Shown: piece by piece, positions 1 through 8,202 of the stretch
How positions within the stretch are numbered: the stretch's first letter is position 1
Layout of the letters: each line of letters opens with the position of its first letter
Assembly (NCBI RefSeq): GCF_020852195.1
Contig: NZ_JADZBI010000011.1
Span: 1 to 51,687, forward strand
Reading direction: 5' to 3'
Source of the DNA: Hyphomicrobium sp.
GTDB taxonomy: Bacteria > Pseudomonadota > Alphaproteobacteria > Rhizobiales > Hyphomicrobiaceae
DNA length: 51,687 bases
The notes under the pieces: model-generated
What the model was told of the DNA's origin: nothing
The model's input: the letters and a program-made list of their open reading frames with translations, nothing else
The model's database searches: none
Made by a program: the position numbers and the translations under genes

Positions 1-272
1 ACATGGTGAAGGACGGCGTTCTTCGCGACCACGTGGCCGCCGTATCGTGCGGCCTCTACAAGGGCACGCCCGTGCTCGATCTCGACTATGCCGAGGACTC
101 GGCGGCGGACGCGGATTCGAATTTTGTCATGACCGGCGCCGGCGGCATTGTCGAGGTGCAGGGCACGGCCGAGACGACCGCCTTCAGCCAGGAGAGCTTC
201 GACCAGTTGATGGCGCTGGCGAAAAAGGGCATTGCCGAGCTGGTCGAGCTGCAGAAGCTGACGGTGGCCTGA
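1..272 (+). CDS. rph: Ribonuclease PH, 3' end only
   Basis: The last 89 codons of RNase PH, the phosphate-dependent 3'-to-5' exoribonuclease that trims tRNA 3' ends. The visible part contains [18 protein letters not shown], whose acidic residues belong to the family's metal-binding active site, followed by the usual C-terminal helix. The gene starts before the window; the reading frame has codons beginning at position 3. It sits upstream of rdgB and hemW, a common alphaproteobacterial grouping, although here two extra genes lie between rph and rdgB. Identification is firm; the N-terminal part cannot be judged. Confidence 0.93.
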   Translation, partial: MVKDGVLRDHVAAVSCGLYKGTPVLDLDYAEDSAADADSNFVMTGAGGIVEVQGTAETTAFSQESFDQLMALAKKGIAELVELQKLTVA

Positions 273-344
273 AGCGGGCAGCGGACACCCATTCCATCTA
301 CTGCTGCCTGATGCCCGCTGCCGCTGCCAAAACGAGGAGCAGCC

Positions 345-773
345 ATGCTCACCGGACACCTCGCGCTGACCGTCGCCGCCCTCTTCACCGGCGCGGCGTT
401 CTACATCAACTTCGCCGAGCAGCCGGCCCGTCTCGCGCTCGACGACCGCGCCCTGCTCACCGAATGGAAGCCCGCCTATAAGCGCGGCTTTGCCATGCAG
501 GCTTCGCTCGCGGTGCTGGGCTTCCTGCTCGGGCTGGCCACCTGGTGGACTACGGGCGACTGGCGCTGGCTTGCAGGCGGCCTCGTGCTCCTCGCCAACT
601 GGCCCTACACGCTGCTCGGCATCATGCCGACCAACAACCGGCTGATGGGCGCGTCGGCCGAATCCGCCGGCCCGGAAACACGCGCGCTGATCGAGCGATG
701 GGGCAGCCTCCATGCCGTGCGGACCGCGCTCGGCGCCCTCGGGACGCTGATATTCCTATGGGCCCTGAATTGA
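345..773 (+). CDS. DUF1772 (anthrone oxygenase-like) membrane protein
   Basis: A 142-residue integral membrane protein with about four hydrophobic segments (near residues 3-25, 50-70, 75-95 and 120-140). The segment NWPYTLLGIMPTNNRLM resembles the conserved core of DUF1772 proteins, which are related to fungal anthrone oxygenases; bacterial members have no settled role. A clear GAGGAG ribosome site lies 6 bases before the ATG. It overlaps the next gene by 16 bases, so the two are probably translated together. No catalytic function can be assigned from the sequence. Confidence 0.8.
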   Translation: MLTGHLALTVAALFTGAAFYINFAEQPARLALDDRALLTEWKPAYKRGFAMQASLAVLGFLLGLATWWTTGDWRWLAGGLVLLANWPYTLLGIMPTNNRLMGASAESAGPETRALIERWGSLHAVRTALGALGTLIFLWALN

Positions 774-1180
774 CCGGATCATCGCACGCGATTCTCGAAA
801 CCGTCCTCTACGCCGGTGACCTTGCCGCGGCGGAAGCGTTCTACAATCGCCTGCTCGGCCTCGAGCCCTACGCCAGGAACGAAGGCCGCCACGTGTTCTA
901 CAAGCTCGAGAGCCAGATGCTGCTGATCTTCAATCCCGAGGCGACGCGCAAGCCTGCTGGCGGACCTTTGCCCGTGCCGAGCCACGGCGCGGAAGGCGAG
1001 GGGCATGTCTGCTTCTCGGCCTCGCCTGTCGGCATCGAAGCCTGGCGCCACCTCCTCGACGACATGGGACTCGCCATCGAGGCCGACTTCGAGTGGCCGG
1101 CAGGCGGCCGCTCCATCTACGTGCGCGATCCCGCAGGCAACTCCGTCGAGTTCGCCGAACCGCGCATCTGGGGGTTCTGA
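758..1180 (+). CDS. VOC (glyoxalase/bleomycin resistance) family protein
   Basis: A 140-residue vicinal-oxygen-chelate protein. It opens with the family pattern [24 protein letters not shown] and closes with [15 protein letters not shown], whose Glu is a usual metal ligand. VOC proteins include glyoxalases, dioxygenases and drug-binding proteins; the substrate is unknown here. The ATG at 758 lies inside the 3' end of the DUF1772 gene, and the stop is only 2 bases before rdgB, so this gene bridges the two in one transcription unit. A longer upstream reading frame exists but runs through the DUF1772 gene, so I chose the ATG at the VOC domain. Confidence 0.85.
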   Translation: MGPELTGSSHAILETVLYAGDLAAAEAFYNRLLGLEPYARNEGRHVFYKLESQMLLIFNPEATRKPAGGPLPVPSHGAEGEGHVCFSASPVGIEAWRHLLDDMGLAIEADFEWPAGGRSIYVRDPAGNSVEFAEPRIWGF

Positions 1181-1182
1181 GC

Positions 1183-2067
1183 ATGGAAAGAAAGCAGCTC
1201 GCCCCCGGCAGCCGGCTCGTCGTCGCCAGCCACAATCCGGGCAAGGTATGGGAAATCAAGGAGCTGATCGTGCCCTACGGCTTCGACGCCGTCTCCGCCG
1301 GCAACCTCGACCTCGCCGAGCCCGAGGAGACGGAGCCGACCTTCGAGGGCAACGCGCGCTTGAAGGCGCTGGCGGCGGCGAACGGATCGGGCCTGCCCGC
1401 GCTGGCCGACGACTCCGGCCTCGAGATCGATGCCCTCGGCGGCGCGCCCGGAATCTACTCCGCCCGCTGGGCCGGCCCCGGCAAGGACTTCGGCCTCGCC
1501 ATGCAGCTCGTGCATGATGCGCTGGCCGAGAAGGGCGCCTGGGAGGGCCTGCCGCCGCGCGCGAACTTCATCTCCGTGCTCTGCCTCGCCTGGCCCACCG
1601 GCGAGCACCGCCTATTCGAGGGCCGCGTCTACGGCACGTTGCGCTGGCCGCCGCGCGGCGGCAACGGCTTCGGCTACGATCCGATCTTCGTGCCCGACGG
1701 TGAGACGCAAACCTTCGGCGAGATGGAGCCTTCAGCCAAATACGCCATCTCCCACCGCACGCGCGCCTTCGAGGCCTTCAAGCGCGACTGCCTGGAGCAC
1801 GTGAAGCGGGATGGCACCGTTGCCAAGACGGGCCTCGAGGTCGAGGCCCTCGACGCCGCCGCTCGCAACCTCTCGACCCAGGCCGAGCTCGCCCGCTTCA
1901 TCGAAAGCCTGCGCGACGACCTTTCGCACAACGGCACGGCCTGGAAAGCCAGCGACCTCGCGGCCTTCCTGCGCTCTCTTGAACAGGCGGCCGCCGCGAC
2001 CGATGTTCCGGACGCGGAGCCACGCTGGCGGACACTCGCACGCCTGCTTTTTGCGGCCAGCCGATGA
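1183..2067 (+). CDS. rdgB: XTP/dITP diphosphatase (RdgB) with extra C-terminal DUF7660-like domain
   Basis: Non-canonical purine NTP pyrophosphatase, which hydrolyses XTP and dITP to monophosphates and keeps damaged purines out of DNA. The first ~205 residues carry the family motifs: [10 protein letters not shown] (nucleotide binding), [25 protein letters not shown] with the catalytic acids, GFGYDPIF and SHR. The protein is 294 residues, about 90 longer than usual. The tail (residues about 210-294; [18 protein letters not shown], later [10 protein letters not shown]) resembles small stand-alone DUF7660 proteins. The stop overlaps the hemW start as ATGA, so the two are translationally coupled. 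The enzyme call is firm; the tail assignment is from memory of the family. Confidence 0.95.
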   Translation: MERKQLAPGSRLVVASHNPGKVWEIKELIVPYGFDAVSAGNLDLAEPEETEPTFEGNARLKALAAANGSGLPALADDSGLEIDALGGAPGIYSARWAGPGKDFGLAMQLVHDALAEKGAWEGLPPRANFISVLCLAWPTGEHRLFEGRVYGTLRWPPRGGNGFGYDPIFVPDGETQTFGEMEPSAKYAISHRTRAFEAFKRDCLEHVKRDGTVAKTGLEVEALDAAARNLSTQAELARFIESLRDDLSHNGTAWKASDLAAFLRSLEQAAAATDVPDAEPRWRTLARLLFAASR

Positions 2068-3431
2068 CGAGCCCCACATCCATACGCACGACCGACAACG
2101 AGCCAGGTTTCGGCGTCTACGTCCACTGGCCCTTCTGCGCGCAGAAGTGCCCGTACTGCGACTTCAACAGCCACGTGCGCTTCGGCGGCTGGGACGAGCC
2201 CCGCTTCCTTGCCGCCTACAAACGCGAGCTCGACCACGTCGCGAGCCTCCTCACCAATCCCCCTCCCCCTCGTGAGGGAGGAGAATCACCGCGCAATAAG
2301 GGCTCAACCGCCCCCGTCACCTCCATCTTCTTCGGCGGCGGCACGCCGTCGCTGATGCAGCCCGCAACCGTCGCCGCCATCCTCGACCACATCGCTGCCC
2401 TCTGGCCCATCGCACCCGACGCGGAGATCACACTCGAAGCCAACCCCGGCAGCGTCGAGGCACAGCGTTTCGCGGGCTACCGCGCGGCCGGCATCAACCG
2501 CGTCTCGATCGGCGTGCAGTCGCTGCGCGACGCCGATTTGAAGCGCCTAGGCCGCATCCATTCCGTCGCCGAGGCGAAGGCCGCCGTCGACATTGCGCAC
2601 CGTACCTTCGACCGCGTCTCCTTCGACCTCATCTACGCCCGTCCCGGACAGACGCCCGCCGACTGGCGCGCCGAGCTCGACGAGGCCCTCGGCATGGCGA
2701 GCGGCCACCTCTCGCTCTATCAGCTCACCATAGAGCCCGGGACGCGCTTCGCCGATCTCTACGCCAAAGGCCGGCTCGTGATCCCGCCGGCCGAGGACGC
2801 TCAAGACCTCTACGAGTTGACGCAGGAGCTGACCGTCGCCGCCGGCCTGCGCCAGTACGAGATCTCGAACCACGCGCGCCCCGGCGAGGAGAGCCGGCAC
2901 AACCTGCTCTACTGGCGCTACGGCACCTACGCCGGCATCGGCCCCGGCGCCCACGGCCGCCTCGCGACACCACGCGCCCATCTCGCGACCGCCACCGAGC
3001 TGAGTCCCGAGCACTGGCTCGCGCGCGTCGAGGAACACGGCCACGGCATCGCCGAGACCGAGGTTCTCTCCCCCGAGGCGCGCAGCGACGAGATGCTGCT
3101 CATGGGGCTGCGGCTCGACGAGGGCATCGACCTCAACCGGCTGGCCCGCATCGGCGGCTTCGCGCCGAGATCCGAAACCGTGGCACGGCTGATCGCACAG
3201 GGCTTCATCGAGCGCATCGACACGCCGCTTGAGCACGCCGATACGGAGCTGGACGAGATCCGCGTCTGCCTCGGACCCGGCCTCGCGCCGTCCGTGCCGG
3301 CAACCGCTGCGCCGCTCGGCCGCATCCGCGCCACTCCGTCGGGCCGTTTCCTCCTGAATCGGCTCGTTCTCGAGCTGTCGGCGAGCTTCACCTCCGCAGC
3401 CCCCAGCCTTCACCACGCTGCCGCGCCGTGA
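2064..3431 (+). CDS. hemW: Radical SAM heme chaperone HemW
   Basis: A 455-residue HemW (formerly mistaken for oxygen-independent coproporphyrinogen oxidase), which binds heme and hands it to respiratory proteins. The radical-SAM 4Fe-4S cluster motif C25-x3-C29-x2-C32 is followed by DFNSH, then [18 protein letters not shown] and the C-terminal HemN domain. HemW lacks the extra cysteine of true HemN (CxxxCxxCxC), as here. It starts inside the rdgB stop. Residues about 65-82 (a proline run followed by [11 protein letters not shown]) are an in-frame insert made by a palindromic DNA element, between the first helix and the GGGTPS strand. Confidence 0.95.
   Translation: MTSPTSIRTTDNEPGFGVYVHWPFCAQKCPYCDFNSHVRFGGWDEPRFLAAYKRELDHVASLLTNPPPPREGGESPRNKGSTAPVTSIFFGGGTPSLMQPATVAAILDHIAALWPIAPDAEITLEANPGSVEAQRFAGYRAAGINRVSIGVQSLRDADLKRLGRIHSVAEAKAAVDIAHRTFDRVSFDLIYARPGQTPADWRAELDEALGMASGHLSLYQLTIEPGTRFADLYAKGRLVIPPAEDAQDLYELTQELTVAAGLRQYEISNHARPGEESRHNLLYWRYGTYAGIGPGAHGRLATPRAHLATATELSPEHWLARVEEHGHGIAETEVLSPEARSDEMLLMGLRLDEGIDLNRLARIGGFAPRSETVARLIAQGFIERIDTPLEHADTELDEIRVCLGPGLAPSVPATAAPLGRIRATPSGRFLLNRLVLELSASFTSAAPSLHHAAAP
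2258..2300 (+). repeat. Palindromic repeat inserted in frame in hemW
   Basis: CCTCCC (2262-2267) and GGGAGG (2276-2281) form a hairpin inside hemW, and the sequence looks like the short CCCCTCCCC...GGGGAGGGG elements normally found between genes. A related element lies at 8179-8202. It adds roughly 17 codons without breaking the frame, reminiscent of palindromic elements that colonise coding regions in Rickettsia. Confidence 0.55.
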
Positions 3432-3494
3432 TGGACAATCGCCGCCAGGACCACTAATCACGCCGTTGGCAACGGCGGGGGAGCATCCCAGGAC

Positions 3495-4076
3495 ATGATG
3501 CGACGGCTGTACGATTGGATGATGGCGCAGGCGCGTTCGTCACGCGCCCCCCATGCGCTCTTCTGGGTGTCCTTCATCGAAAGCTCGTTCTTCCCCATCC
3601 CGCCGGACGTAATGCTGGTGCCGATGGTGATCGCGAACCGGCTCAAGGCGTGGTGGTATGCGACGATCGCGACGATCGGCTCCGTCATTGGCGGCGTGTT
3701 CGGCTACCTGATCGGCTTCTTCTTCTTCGAGCAGATCGGCCGTCCGATCCTGGAGTTCTACGGCAAGGCCGAGAGCTTCGGCGAGTTCACGAGCTGGTTC
3801 AACGAATGGGGCGTCTGGATCCTGATCATCAAAGGCATGACGCCGTTCCCCTACAAAGTCCTCACCATCACCGCCGGCGTCACCCACATGCCGCTGATCG
3901 AGTTCATGATCGCAAGCGTCATCGCGCGCGCCATGCGCTTCTACCTCGTCGCCGGCCTGCTCTACTTCTTCGGCGAGCCCATCCGGGAGTTCATCGAGAA
4001 GCGCCTGAGCCTCGTGACCACGGTGTTCGTCGTGCTGTTGGTGCTGGGCTTTGTCGCCATTAGGTATGTGTTCTAG
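3495..4076 (+). CDS. YqaA/DedA-type (VTT domain) inner-membrane protein
   Basis: A 193-residue membrane protein of the SNARE-associated/VTT (DedA-like) superfamily. FIESSFFPIPPDVML near the N-terminus is the family's re-entrant loop with its acidic residue and double proline, GYLIGFFFFE is a transmembrane turn with the usual GxxxG-like spacing, and KGMTPFPYKVLTITAGV is the second conserved loop. DedA relatives move lipid carriers or influence membrane potential; the YqaA subgroup is uncharacterised. It follows hemW by 63 bases and may share its transcript. A hairpin repeat follows the stop. Confidence 0.85.
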   Translation: MMRRLYDWMMAQARSSRAPHALFWVSFIESSFFPIPPDVMLVPMVIANRLKAWWYATIATIGSVIGGVFGYLIGFFFFEQIGRPILEFYGKAESFGEFTSWFNEWGVWILIIKGMTPFPYKVLTITAGVTHMPLIEFMIASVIARAMRFYLVAGLLYFFGEPIREFIEKRLSLVTTVFVVLLVLGFVAIRYVF

Positions 4077-4079
4077 ACC

Positions 4080-4131
4080 ATGATCGCTTCGGACCCTTTC
4101 AGTCCGAAGCGTGAATCATCGGTCTCATCAA
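4080..4131. repeat. Dispersed palindromic repeat, copy 1
   Basis: CGCTTCGGAC (4085-4094) and GTCCGAAGCG (4102-4111) form a perfect 10-bp inverted repeat with a 7-base loop, flanked by ATGAT/ATCAT. The unit continues into CGGTCTCATCAA. A diverged copy with the same flanks (TGATCGC at one end, CGGTCTCATCAA at the other) lies at 17966-18013, so this is a dispersed element rather than a private terminator, although it could serve as one for the YqaA gene. Just downstream, AGCGCGATC (4140-4148) and GATCGCGCGCT (from 4167) form a second hairpin. Confidence 0.6.
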
Positions 4132-4206
4132 AATGCTGGAGCGCGATCTCGATTCCATCAAAACTGATCGCGCGCTAGTCCGGCCGGCGCGAGGAGCGCG
4201 GGAGCC

Positions 4207-4731
4207 ATGCTGACATTCGACTTCGACACCCCCGAGCGCAACGCCGCCTATCGCTACGGCGGCTTCGCCCTGTTTCTTGCGGTGGCCGTGATCCTGACCG
4301 CGCTCGGCTTCGAGCATCTCGGCGGCTACGCGCCGTGCCCGCTCTGCCTGATGCAGCGCTATGCGTACTATGCCGCGATCCCGCTCCTCTTCATCGCCAT
4401 GGCGCTCGTCTCCGAGATGCCGCGCCTCGCGGGCTTCATCTTCTTCGCCGTGGCGCTGGCCTTCCTCGCCAACGCCGGGATCGGCGTCTATCACGCCGGC
4501 GTCGAGTGGAAATTCTGGCCCGGCCCCGACACCTGCGGCACGGCGCAGGCGCTTCCCGTGTCGCCCGCCGACCTCTTGACCGGCCTTGCCCAGGACCGCG
4601 TCGTCCGCTGCGATGAGCCCGCCTGGAGCTTCGCCGGCCTTTCCATGGCGGGCTGGAACGTCGTTGCCTCGCTCGTCGTCTTCACGCTGGCCATCAAGGC
4701 AGCCTTCCTGGCGGCCACCGCGCGCACGTGA
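4207..4731 (+). CDS. dsbB: Disulfide bond formation protein B
   Basis: A 174-residue DsbB, the inner-membrane quinone reductase that reoxidises periplasmic DsbA. Four hydrophobic segments frame two periplasmic loops. The first holds the redox pair C44-PL-C47 (PCPLCLMQR), with the conserved arginine that contacts quinone just after it. The second holds C110 (GPDTCGTA) and C135 (VRCDEPAW). The GAGGAGCG ribosome site precedes the ATG. The gene appears single; a DsbA partner is not in the window. Confidence 0.92.
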   Translation: MLTFDFDTPERNAAYRYGGFALFLAVAVILTALGFEHLGGYAPCPLCLMQRYAYYAAIPLLFIAMALVSEMPRLAGFIFFAVALAFLANAGIGVYHAGVEWKFWPGPDTCGTAQALPVSPADLLTGLAQDRVVRCDEPAWSFAGLSMAGWNVVASLVVFTLAIKAAFLAATART

Positions 4732-4940
4732 TTGGCCCGCCTTTTCAAGCGCTTTCACTTATCAACAAACGACGCTGGTTGAACAAAAATCGAGCCGGCT
4801 GAAGCCCTTGCGCGCGACGCATGTGGCCATGTCGCATCAAGTCAAGATCATATCGCGAGCCCGCCGATTTTGCGCCTTTGCGTGGCCACAGTGTCACGGT
4901 TAATTGGTCTCATTCGCGGAACACAAAAGGAACTTCTGTT

Positions 4941-5390
4941 GTGAGCGTACCGCGGTGGGAGGGAATGTCGGAAGTCAGTGAGTCCGTCGGGCAACAGCCG
5001 GCGGCTGTGCCGACCGAAACAGCCATCTCCACCATTGTGACCGAGAAGAAGGAGCGCCCCCGCTCCGAGTCGAGAATTTCAACAGGAGGTCGTTCCGCTG
5101 TCCGGAACCCGTTGAGTGAGCGTTGCGTCAGTAGCGTATCGAGTGCCGTTGCGTTGCGTACCCGTATCCCAGAATTGCGTACCAGTGAGTGGCGTAGCGT
5201 ACCTGCGTACCCCCCTGCATCCCCCAAGGACACGCTTGTCGGCGTGTTCGCAAGAATGAAGCGAGCCGATCGGACAAGGAAGTCCATGCGTATCTCCGAG
5301 CGGCTCGCACTCAAGTTCCAGCGTTCAGCGTCTCAAACCGAGCGTAGGCGTGAAGTGGTTAGCGCTCGCCCGCGCAGGTTCGACGCGTGA
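4941..5390 (+). CDS. Possible small Ser/Arg-rich protein (weak)
   Basis: An open frame of 149 codons starting at GTG 4941 after AAAGGA (8 bases away), or at ATG 4965. The product is rich in serine, arginine and glutamate, has no membrane segment or signal, and matches no family I recognise. Third-position GC is high in the first third and falls later, unlike neighbouring genes, and GCGTAC-like words repeat around 5120-5210. It may be a decayed gene or chance frame. Without it, 4732-5727 would be a gene-free stretch of about 1 kb, in which I otherwise see only a small hairpin (GGAGGC...GCCTCC, 5569-5587). Confidence 0.25.
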   Translation: MSVPRWEGMSEVSESVGQQPAAVPTETAISTIVTEKKERPRSESRISTGGRSAVRNPLSERCVSSVSSAVALRTRIPELRTSEWRSVPAYPPASPKDTLVGVFARMKRADRTRKSMRISERLALKFQRSASQTERRREVVSARPRRFDA

Positions 5391-5727
5391 CAGTGTGAGT
5401 GAAGTCGATGCCGTACGAAGAGAGTGCGTGGCGTTCGTTGCATGATGTTGTTGGCGTTGTTCTCGAGGCCGCTCGCGGCAGGGAACCAGCTCCCGCGGCG
5501 GACAGCACCGGGAAGTAAGACGGGAAGGGTCGAGGCCCGTTTGTCCTGCGTATCTCGGCCATGGAATTCGGAGGCGCACTTTGCCTCCAACGGTAAGGCA
5601 AGCATACCGAGCACCTGACGGTCAGTCCAAGTTGGTGCCGCATGAACCGGTCGCGCGTAGCGGTACTGAAGAGCCGGTGTGCTTGCCCCTTGATACTTTG
5701 CGTTCAAGTGGAATTGAGGAGCGATCG

Positions 5728-5943
5728 ATGATCCCCCAGCACGTCAATCCGATTGAGTGGCACCAGGCCGTCGGCGTCGCGCGCCAATCCTGCGCGCGCT
5801 TCTTCCGCGACGGTGCAACGGCGAAGGACGCCATGCGCGCCTTCGGCGCCGAGGTGGCGACCGCGGACGCCGCCGATTGGGGTAAAGCCGTCGAGGCCAT
5901 CGCCCAAGTCCTGTGCGCACGACCTGAGAAGCGCGCTGCCTGA
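5728..5943 (+). CDS. Small conserved hypothetical protein
   Basis: A 71-residue soluble protein beginning MIPQHVNPIEWHQAVGVARQ. The ATG at 5728 has a good GAGGAG site 6-7 bases upstream, and a strong terminator follows 42 bases after the stop, so this is a compact single-gene unit. Two cysteines are present (near residues 19 and 65). I recall similar short proteins in other Hyphomicrobiales but no function. A longer frame reaches back to 5581 but has no ribosome site. Confidence 0.7.
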   Translation: MIPQHVNPIEWHQAVGVARQSCARFFRDGATAKDAMRAFGAEVATADAADWGKAVEAIAQVLCARPEKRAA

Positions 5944-5985
5944 GCGCGCTGCCCGCGCTGTTGTTTCGTTAGACCTTCCAATCTT

Positions 5986-6011
5986 GGCCCCGTCACCGGG
6001 GCCTTTTTTTT
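5986..6011 (+). terminator. Rho-independent terminator
   Basis: GGCCCCG, a TCA loop (5993-5995) and CGGGGCC form a strong stem, followed by eight T residues (6004-6011). It ends the small gene at 5728-5943. Confidence 0.93.
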
Positions 6012-6033
6012 GGTCTTTGACCTACGCCCCCAT

Positions 6034-6066
6034 ACGTCATGGCCGCCTCAAGAGCGGCCATGACGT
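6034..6066. repeat. GTCATGGCC-type palindromic repeat, copy 1
   Basis: ACGTCATGGCCGC (6034-6046) and its exact complement (6054-6066) flank a 7-base loop. This matches the class of intergenic palindromes common in Hyphomicrobiales genomes; a second copy lies at 11411-11443. It sits between convergent transcription units and could act as a terminator for the HNH gene on the minus strand. Confidence 0.75.
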
Positions 6067-6106
6067 GGGAAATGAAAGGGCCGGAGGTACTTCGTGCCTA
6101 AGGCCG

Positions 6107-6667
6107 CTACGGCTCGAGCTCGGTATCCCAGTAGAGATAGTCGAGCCAGCTATCGTGCAGGTAGTTGGGCGGAAACAGCCGCCCGTTGCGATGCAGCTCG
6201 AATACCGTCGGCCGGTACGGCATCTGATGCGGGCGCATGCCAGCGTCCCACGGCATCGCCCCACCCTTCTTGAGATTGCACGGCGCGCACGCGGTCACGA
6301 CGTTGTCCCACCGCGTCTGCCCACCCCGCGAGCGCGGAATGAGGTGGTCAAACGTCAGGTCCTCGCGCGAGTTGCAGTACTGGCACGAGAAGCGGTCGCG
6401 CAGGAACACGTTGAACCGCGTGAAGGCCGGATAGAGCGCTGGTTTGACGTAAGTTTTGAGCGAGACCACGGACGGCAGCCGCATCTCGAAGCTGGTGCTC
6501 CGGACCGTGCGGTCGTACTCGGAGACGATGTTGACGCGATCCAAAAAGACGGCCTTCACCGACTCCTGCCAGCTCCAGAGCGACAATGGATAGTAGCTCA
6601 GGGGCCGGAAGTCGGCGTTGAGAACCAGTGCCGGAAACGCTTCCGGCGTGGCAGCATGAGCATTCAC
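6107..6667 (-). CDS. HNH endonuclease family protein
   Basis: An HNH-fold protein of the type found singly in most alphaproteobacteria. After a conserved N-terminal region (FPALVLNADFRPLSYYPLSL) comes the zinc/HNH core: CQYC, then LTFDHLIPRSRGGQTRWDN and ACAPCNLKKG, supplying the Cys pairs, the DH pair and the Asn. The C-terminus NYLHDSWLDYLYWDTELEP is typical of this subgroup. Its physiological role is not established. I prefer the GTG at 6667, preceded by GGAAG 7 bases away; the frame can extend to a GTG at 6706, which lacks a good site. Confidence 0.88.
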   Translation of the reverse strand: MNAHAATPEAFPALVLNADFRPLSYYPLSLWSWQESVKAVFLDRVNIVSEYDRTVRSTSFEMRLPSVVSLKTYVKPALYPAFTRFNVFLRDRFSCQYCNSREDLTFDHLIPRSRGGQTRWDNVVTACAPCNLKKGGAMPWDAGMRPHQMPYRPTVFELHRNGRLFPPNYLHDSWLDYLYWDTELEP

Positions 6668-6846
6668 GAGCTTGCTTCCAGTCGGTTCGTCGAATCGGGG
6701 CGTCACCCCCGCTTTGGCGTGCGGATACTAGCGACGCATGTCAGCTCTGTGAAGCCCACGGCCGCCAGGCAAACTTTTCGCGTCCAATCAGCAGGATGGC
6801 TCGCTTTATACGGGGAAAAACGCCGATTGGATGACGGCCCCGCGCC

Positions 6847-7506
6847 TCAGGTTTCGCGGTGCGCGTAGAACGACCACAGCAGCCGCGCAGCGACCCCGCG
6901 CCAGGGCCGCCAGCGCTCGGCGATATCCTCGAGCGCCCGCGCGTCGGGGCGGGCGTCGAGTTCGAAGGCACGCTGCACGGCAACCTGAAGCGCGAGATCG
7001 CCGGAGGCGAAGCCGTCCGCATGGCCGAGACAGAAGAGGGCGTAGATGTCGGCCGTCCACGGCCCTATGCCGTTGATGGCGAGCAGCGCCGCGCGCAAGT
7101 CGTCGGCCGGAGCGCTCGCGTCGAACGCAAGCCTGCCCGCGACGATGGCCTCGGCCGCCGATCGCAGCGTCCGCACCTTGCCTTGCGAGAGCCCCGCCGC
7201 GCGCAGCGCACCGATGTCCTGTGCGAGCAGCGTCTCCGCATCGAAAGGATCGACGACGATCATCGTGCGCTTCCAGATCGCCCCTGCACTGGCCGCCGAA
7301 AGCTGCTGGCTGACGACGACCTGCGCCAGTCCGATGAAGCCCGACGCATGCCGGCGCAGCGGCGGGTCGCCGACGACGTCGTGCACGCGCCGCATCACCG
7401 GGCAGAGCTTGCGCAACGCGCGGGCGCCCGTCCGGATGTCTGCCTCCGTTTCGATCACGCGCCTGAGCACGCGCTTCGCTTTTTGTGGACGAGCTTCTTT
7501 CGGCAC
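6847..7506 (-). CDS. DNA-3-methyladenine glycosylase II family (AlkA-like)
   Basis: A 219-residue helix-hairpin-helix glycosylase that removes alkylated purines to start base-excision repair. FIGLAQVVVSQQLSAASAGAIW is the conserved helix region; the hairpin is INGIGPWTADIYALF (residues about 145-160), followed after a short gap by the catalytic Asp in GDLALQVAVQ. It lacks the N-terminal beta domain of E. coli AlkA and resembles the shorter bacterial and yeast MAG-type enzymes. The start is GTG at 7506. It is divergent from the next gene. Confidence 0.88.
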   Translation of the reverse strand: MPKEARPQKAKRVLRRVIETEADIRTGARALRKLCPVMRRVHDVVGDPPLRRHASGFIGLAQVVVSQQLSAASAGAIWKRTMIVVDPFDAETLLAQDIGALRAAGLSQGKVRTLRSAAEAIVAGRLAFDASAPADDLRAALLAINGIGPWTADIYALFCLGHADGFASGDLALQVAVQRAFELDARPDARALEDIAERWRPWRGVAARLLWSFYAHRET

Positions 7507-7604
7507 GGCTTGGATGCACTCCCCGCTTTTCGTCCCGCATTGCTCAAAGTAGGGTGAGAAGCACGGCTTTGAAATACACCGCGTGGAGGTGATGGGGTGG
7601 CGTC

Positions 7605-8153
7605 ATGGGGCACAAAGGGAAAGGAAGCTGGCAGAAAGCAGCATTGATCCTGAGCTTGGCAGCTGGAGCCGCGCTGGTGACAACGGACGCGGACGCAAGA
7701 CGCGCCAAGCTCACCCAGTGGGAGACGATCCAGAACGAGCGTTACGGGTTCATGATCGCCTACCCGGGCTCGGTCTTCGCACCGAGCGGAGCCGTGCCGA
7801 TCGAGGACGGCCACGTCCTCGTATCGCGTGACGGCGGCGCCCGCCTTCTCGTCGGCGCCTTCGATAACGAGACGGCCGCGACGCTCATCGAGTACCGCGA
7901 GCAGCTTCTGTCCGAGAACTACACCGGCGCCGACCTCGACTATGCGCCGATCAAGAAGCGCTCCTTTGTCATCTCCGGCACCCGCGGCGACATGCATTTC
8001 TACGAGCGCGTGAGCTTCACCTGCGGTGGGCGCCTGATCAACAGTTGGGCGCTTCTCTATCCGGTCTCCGAGCGGCGCATCTACGATCCGATCGTCGAGG
8101 CCATCGCGCGCACCTACACGCCAGGCGCCGGCCGCAACGGCCAATGCAATTGA
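7605..8153 (+). CDS. Exported hypothetical protein
   Basis: A 182-residue protein with an N-terminal signal (GSWQKAALILSLAAGAALVTTDADA, probable cleavage near residue 31) and a mature part starting RRAKLTQWETIQNERYGFMIAYP. That pattern (a residue run followed by ...YGF.i.YP) occurs in exported alphaproteobacterial proteins of unknown function. It has one Cys in the middle and one near the end, which could pair. A GGAGGTGATGG stretch precedes the ATG. The gene lies just upstream of gluQRS, separated by a palindromic repeat. No function assigned. Confidence 0.75.
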   Translation: MGHKGKGSWQKAALILSLAAGAALVTTDADARRAKLTQWETIQNERYGFMIAYPGSVFAPSGAVPIEDGHVLVSRDGGARLLVGAFDNETAATLIEYREQLLSENYTGADLDYAPIKKRSFVISGTRGDMHFYERVSFTCGGRLINSWALLYPVSERRIYDPIVEAIARTYTPGAGRNGQCN

Positions 8154-8178
8154 TGGCCTTCCACAAACCGCAGCCGTT

Positions 8179-8202
8179 CCCCTCCCCACAAGGGGGAAGG
8201 GG
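8179..8202 (+). promoter_or_regulatory. Hairpin containing the gluQRS ribosome site
   Basis: CCCCTCCCC (8179-8187) pairs with the G-rich stretch 8192-8202, which is also the only plausible Shine-Dalgarno sequence for the ATG at 8203. The element resembles the repeat inside hemW (2258-2300). If it folds in mRNA it would hide the ribosome site. This is an inference from sequence only. Confidence 0.5.

Noticed and set aside
4900-4910. CtrA binding site near TTAATT
   Set aside because: The second half-site TTAA at the required spacing is missing.
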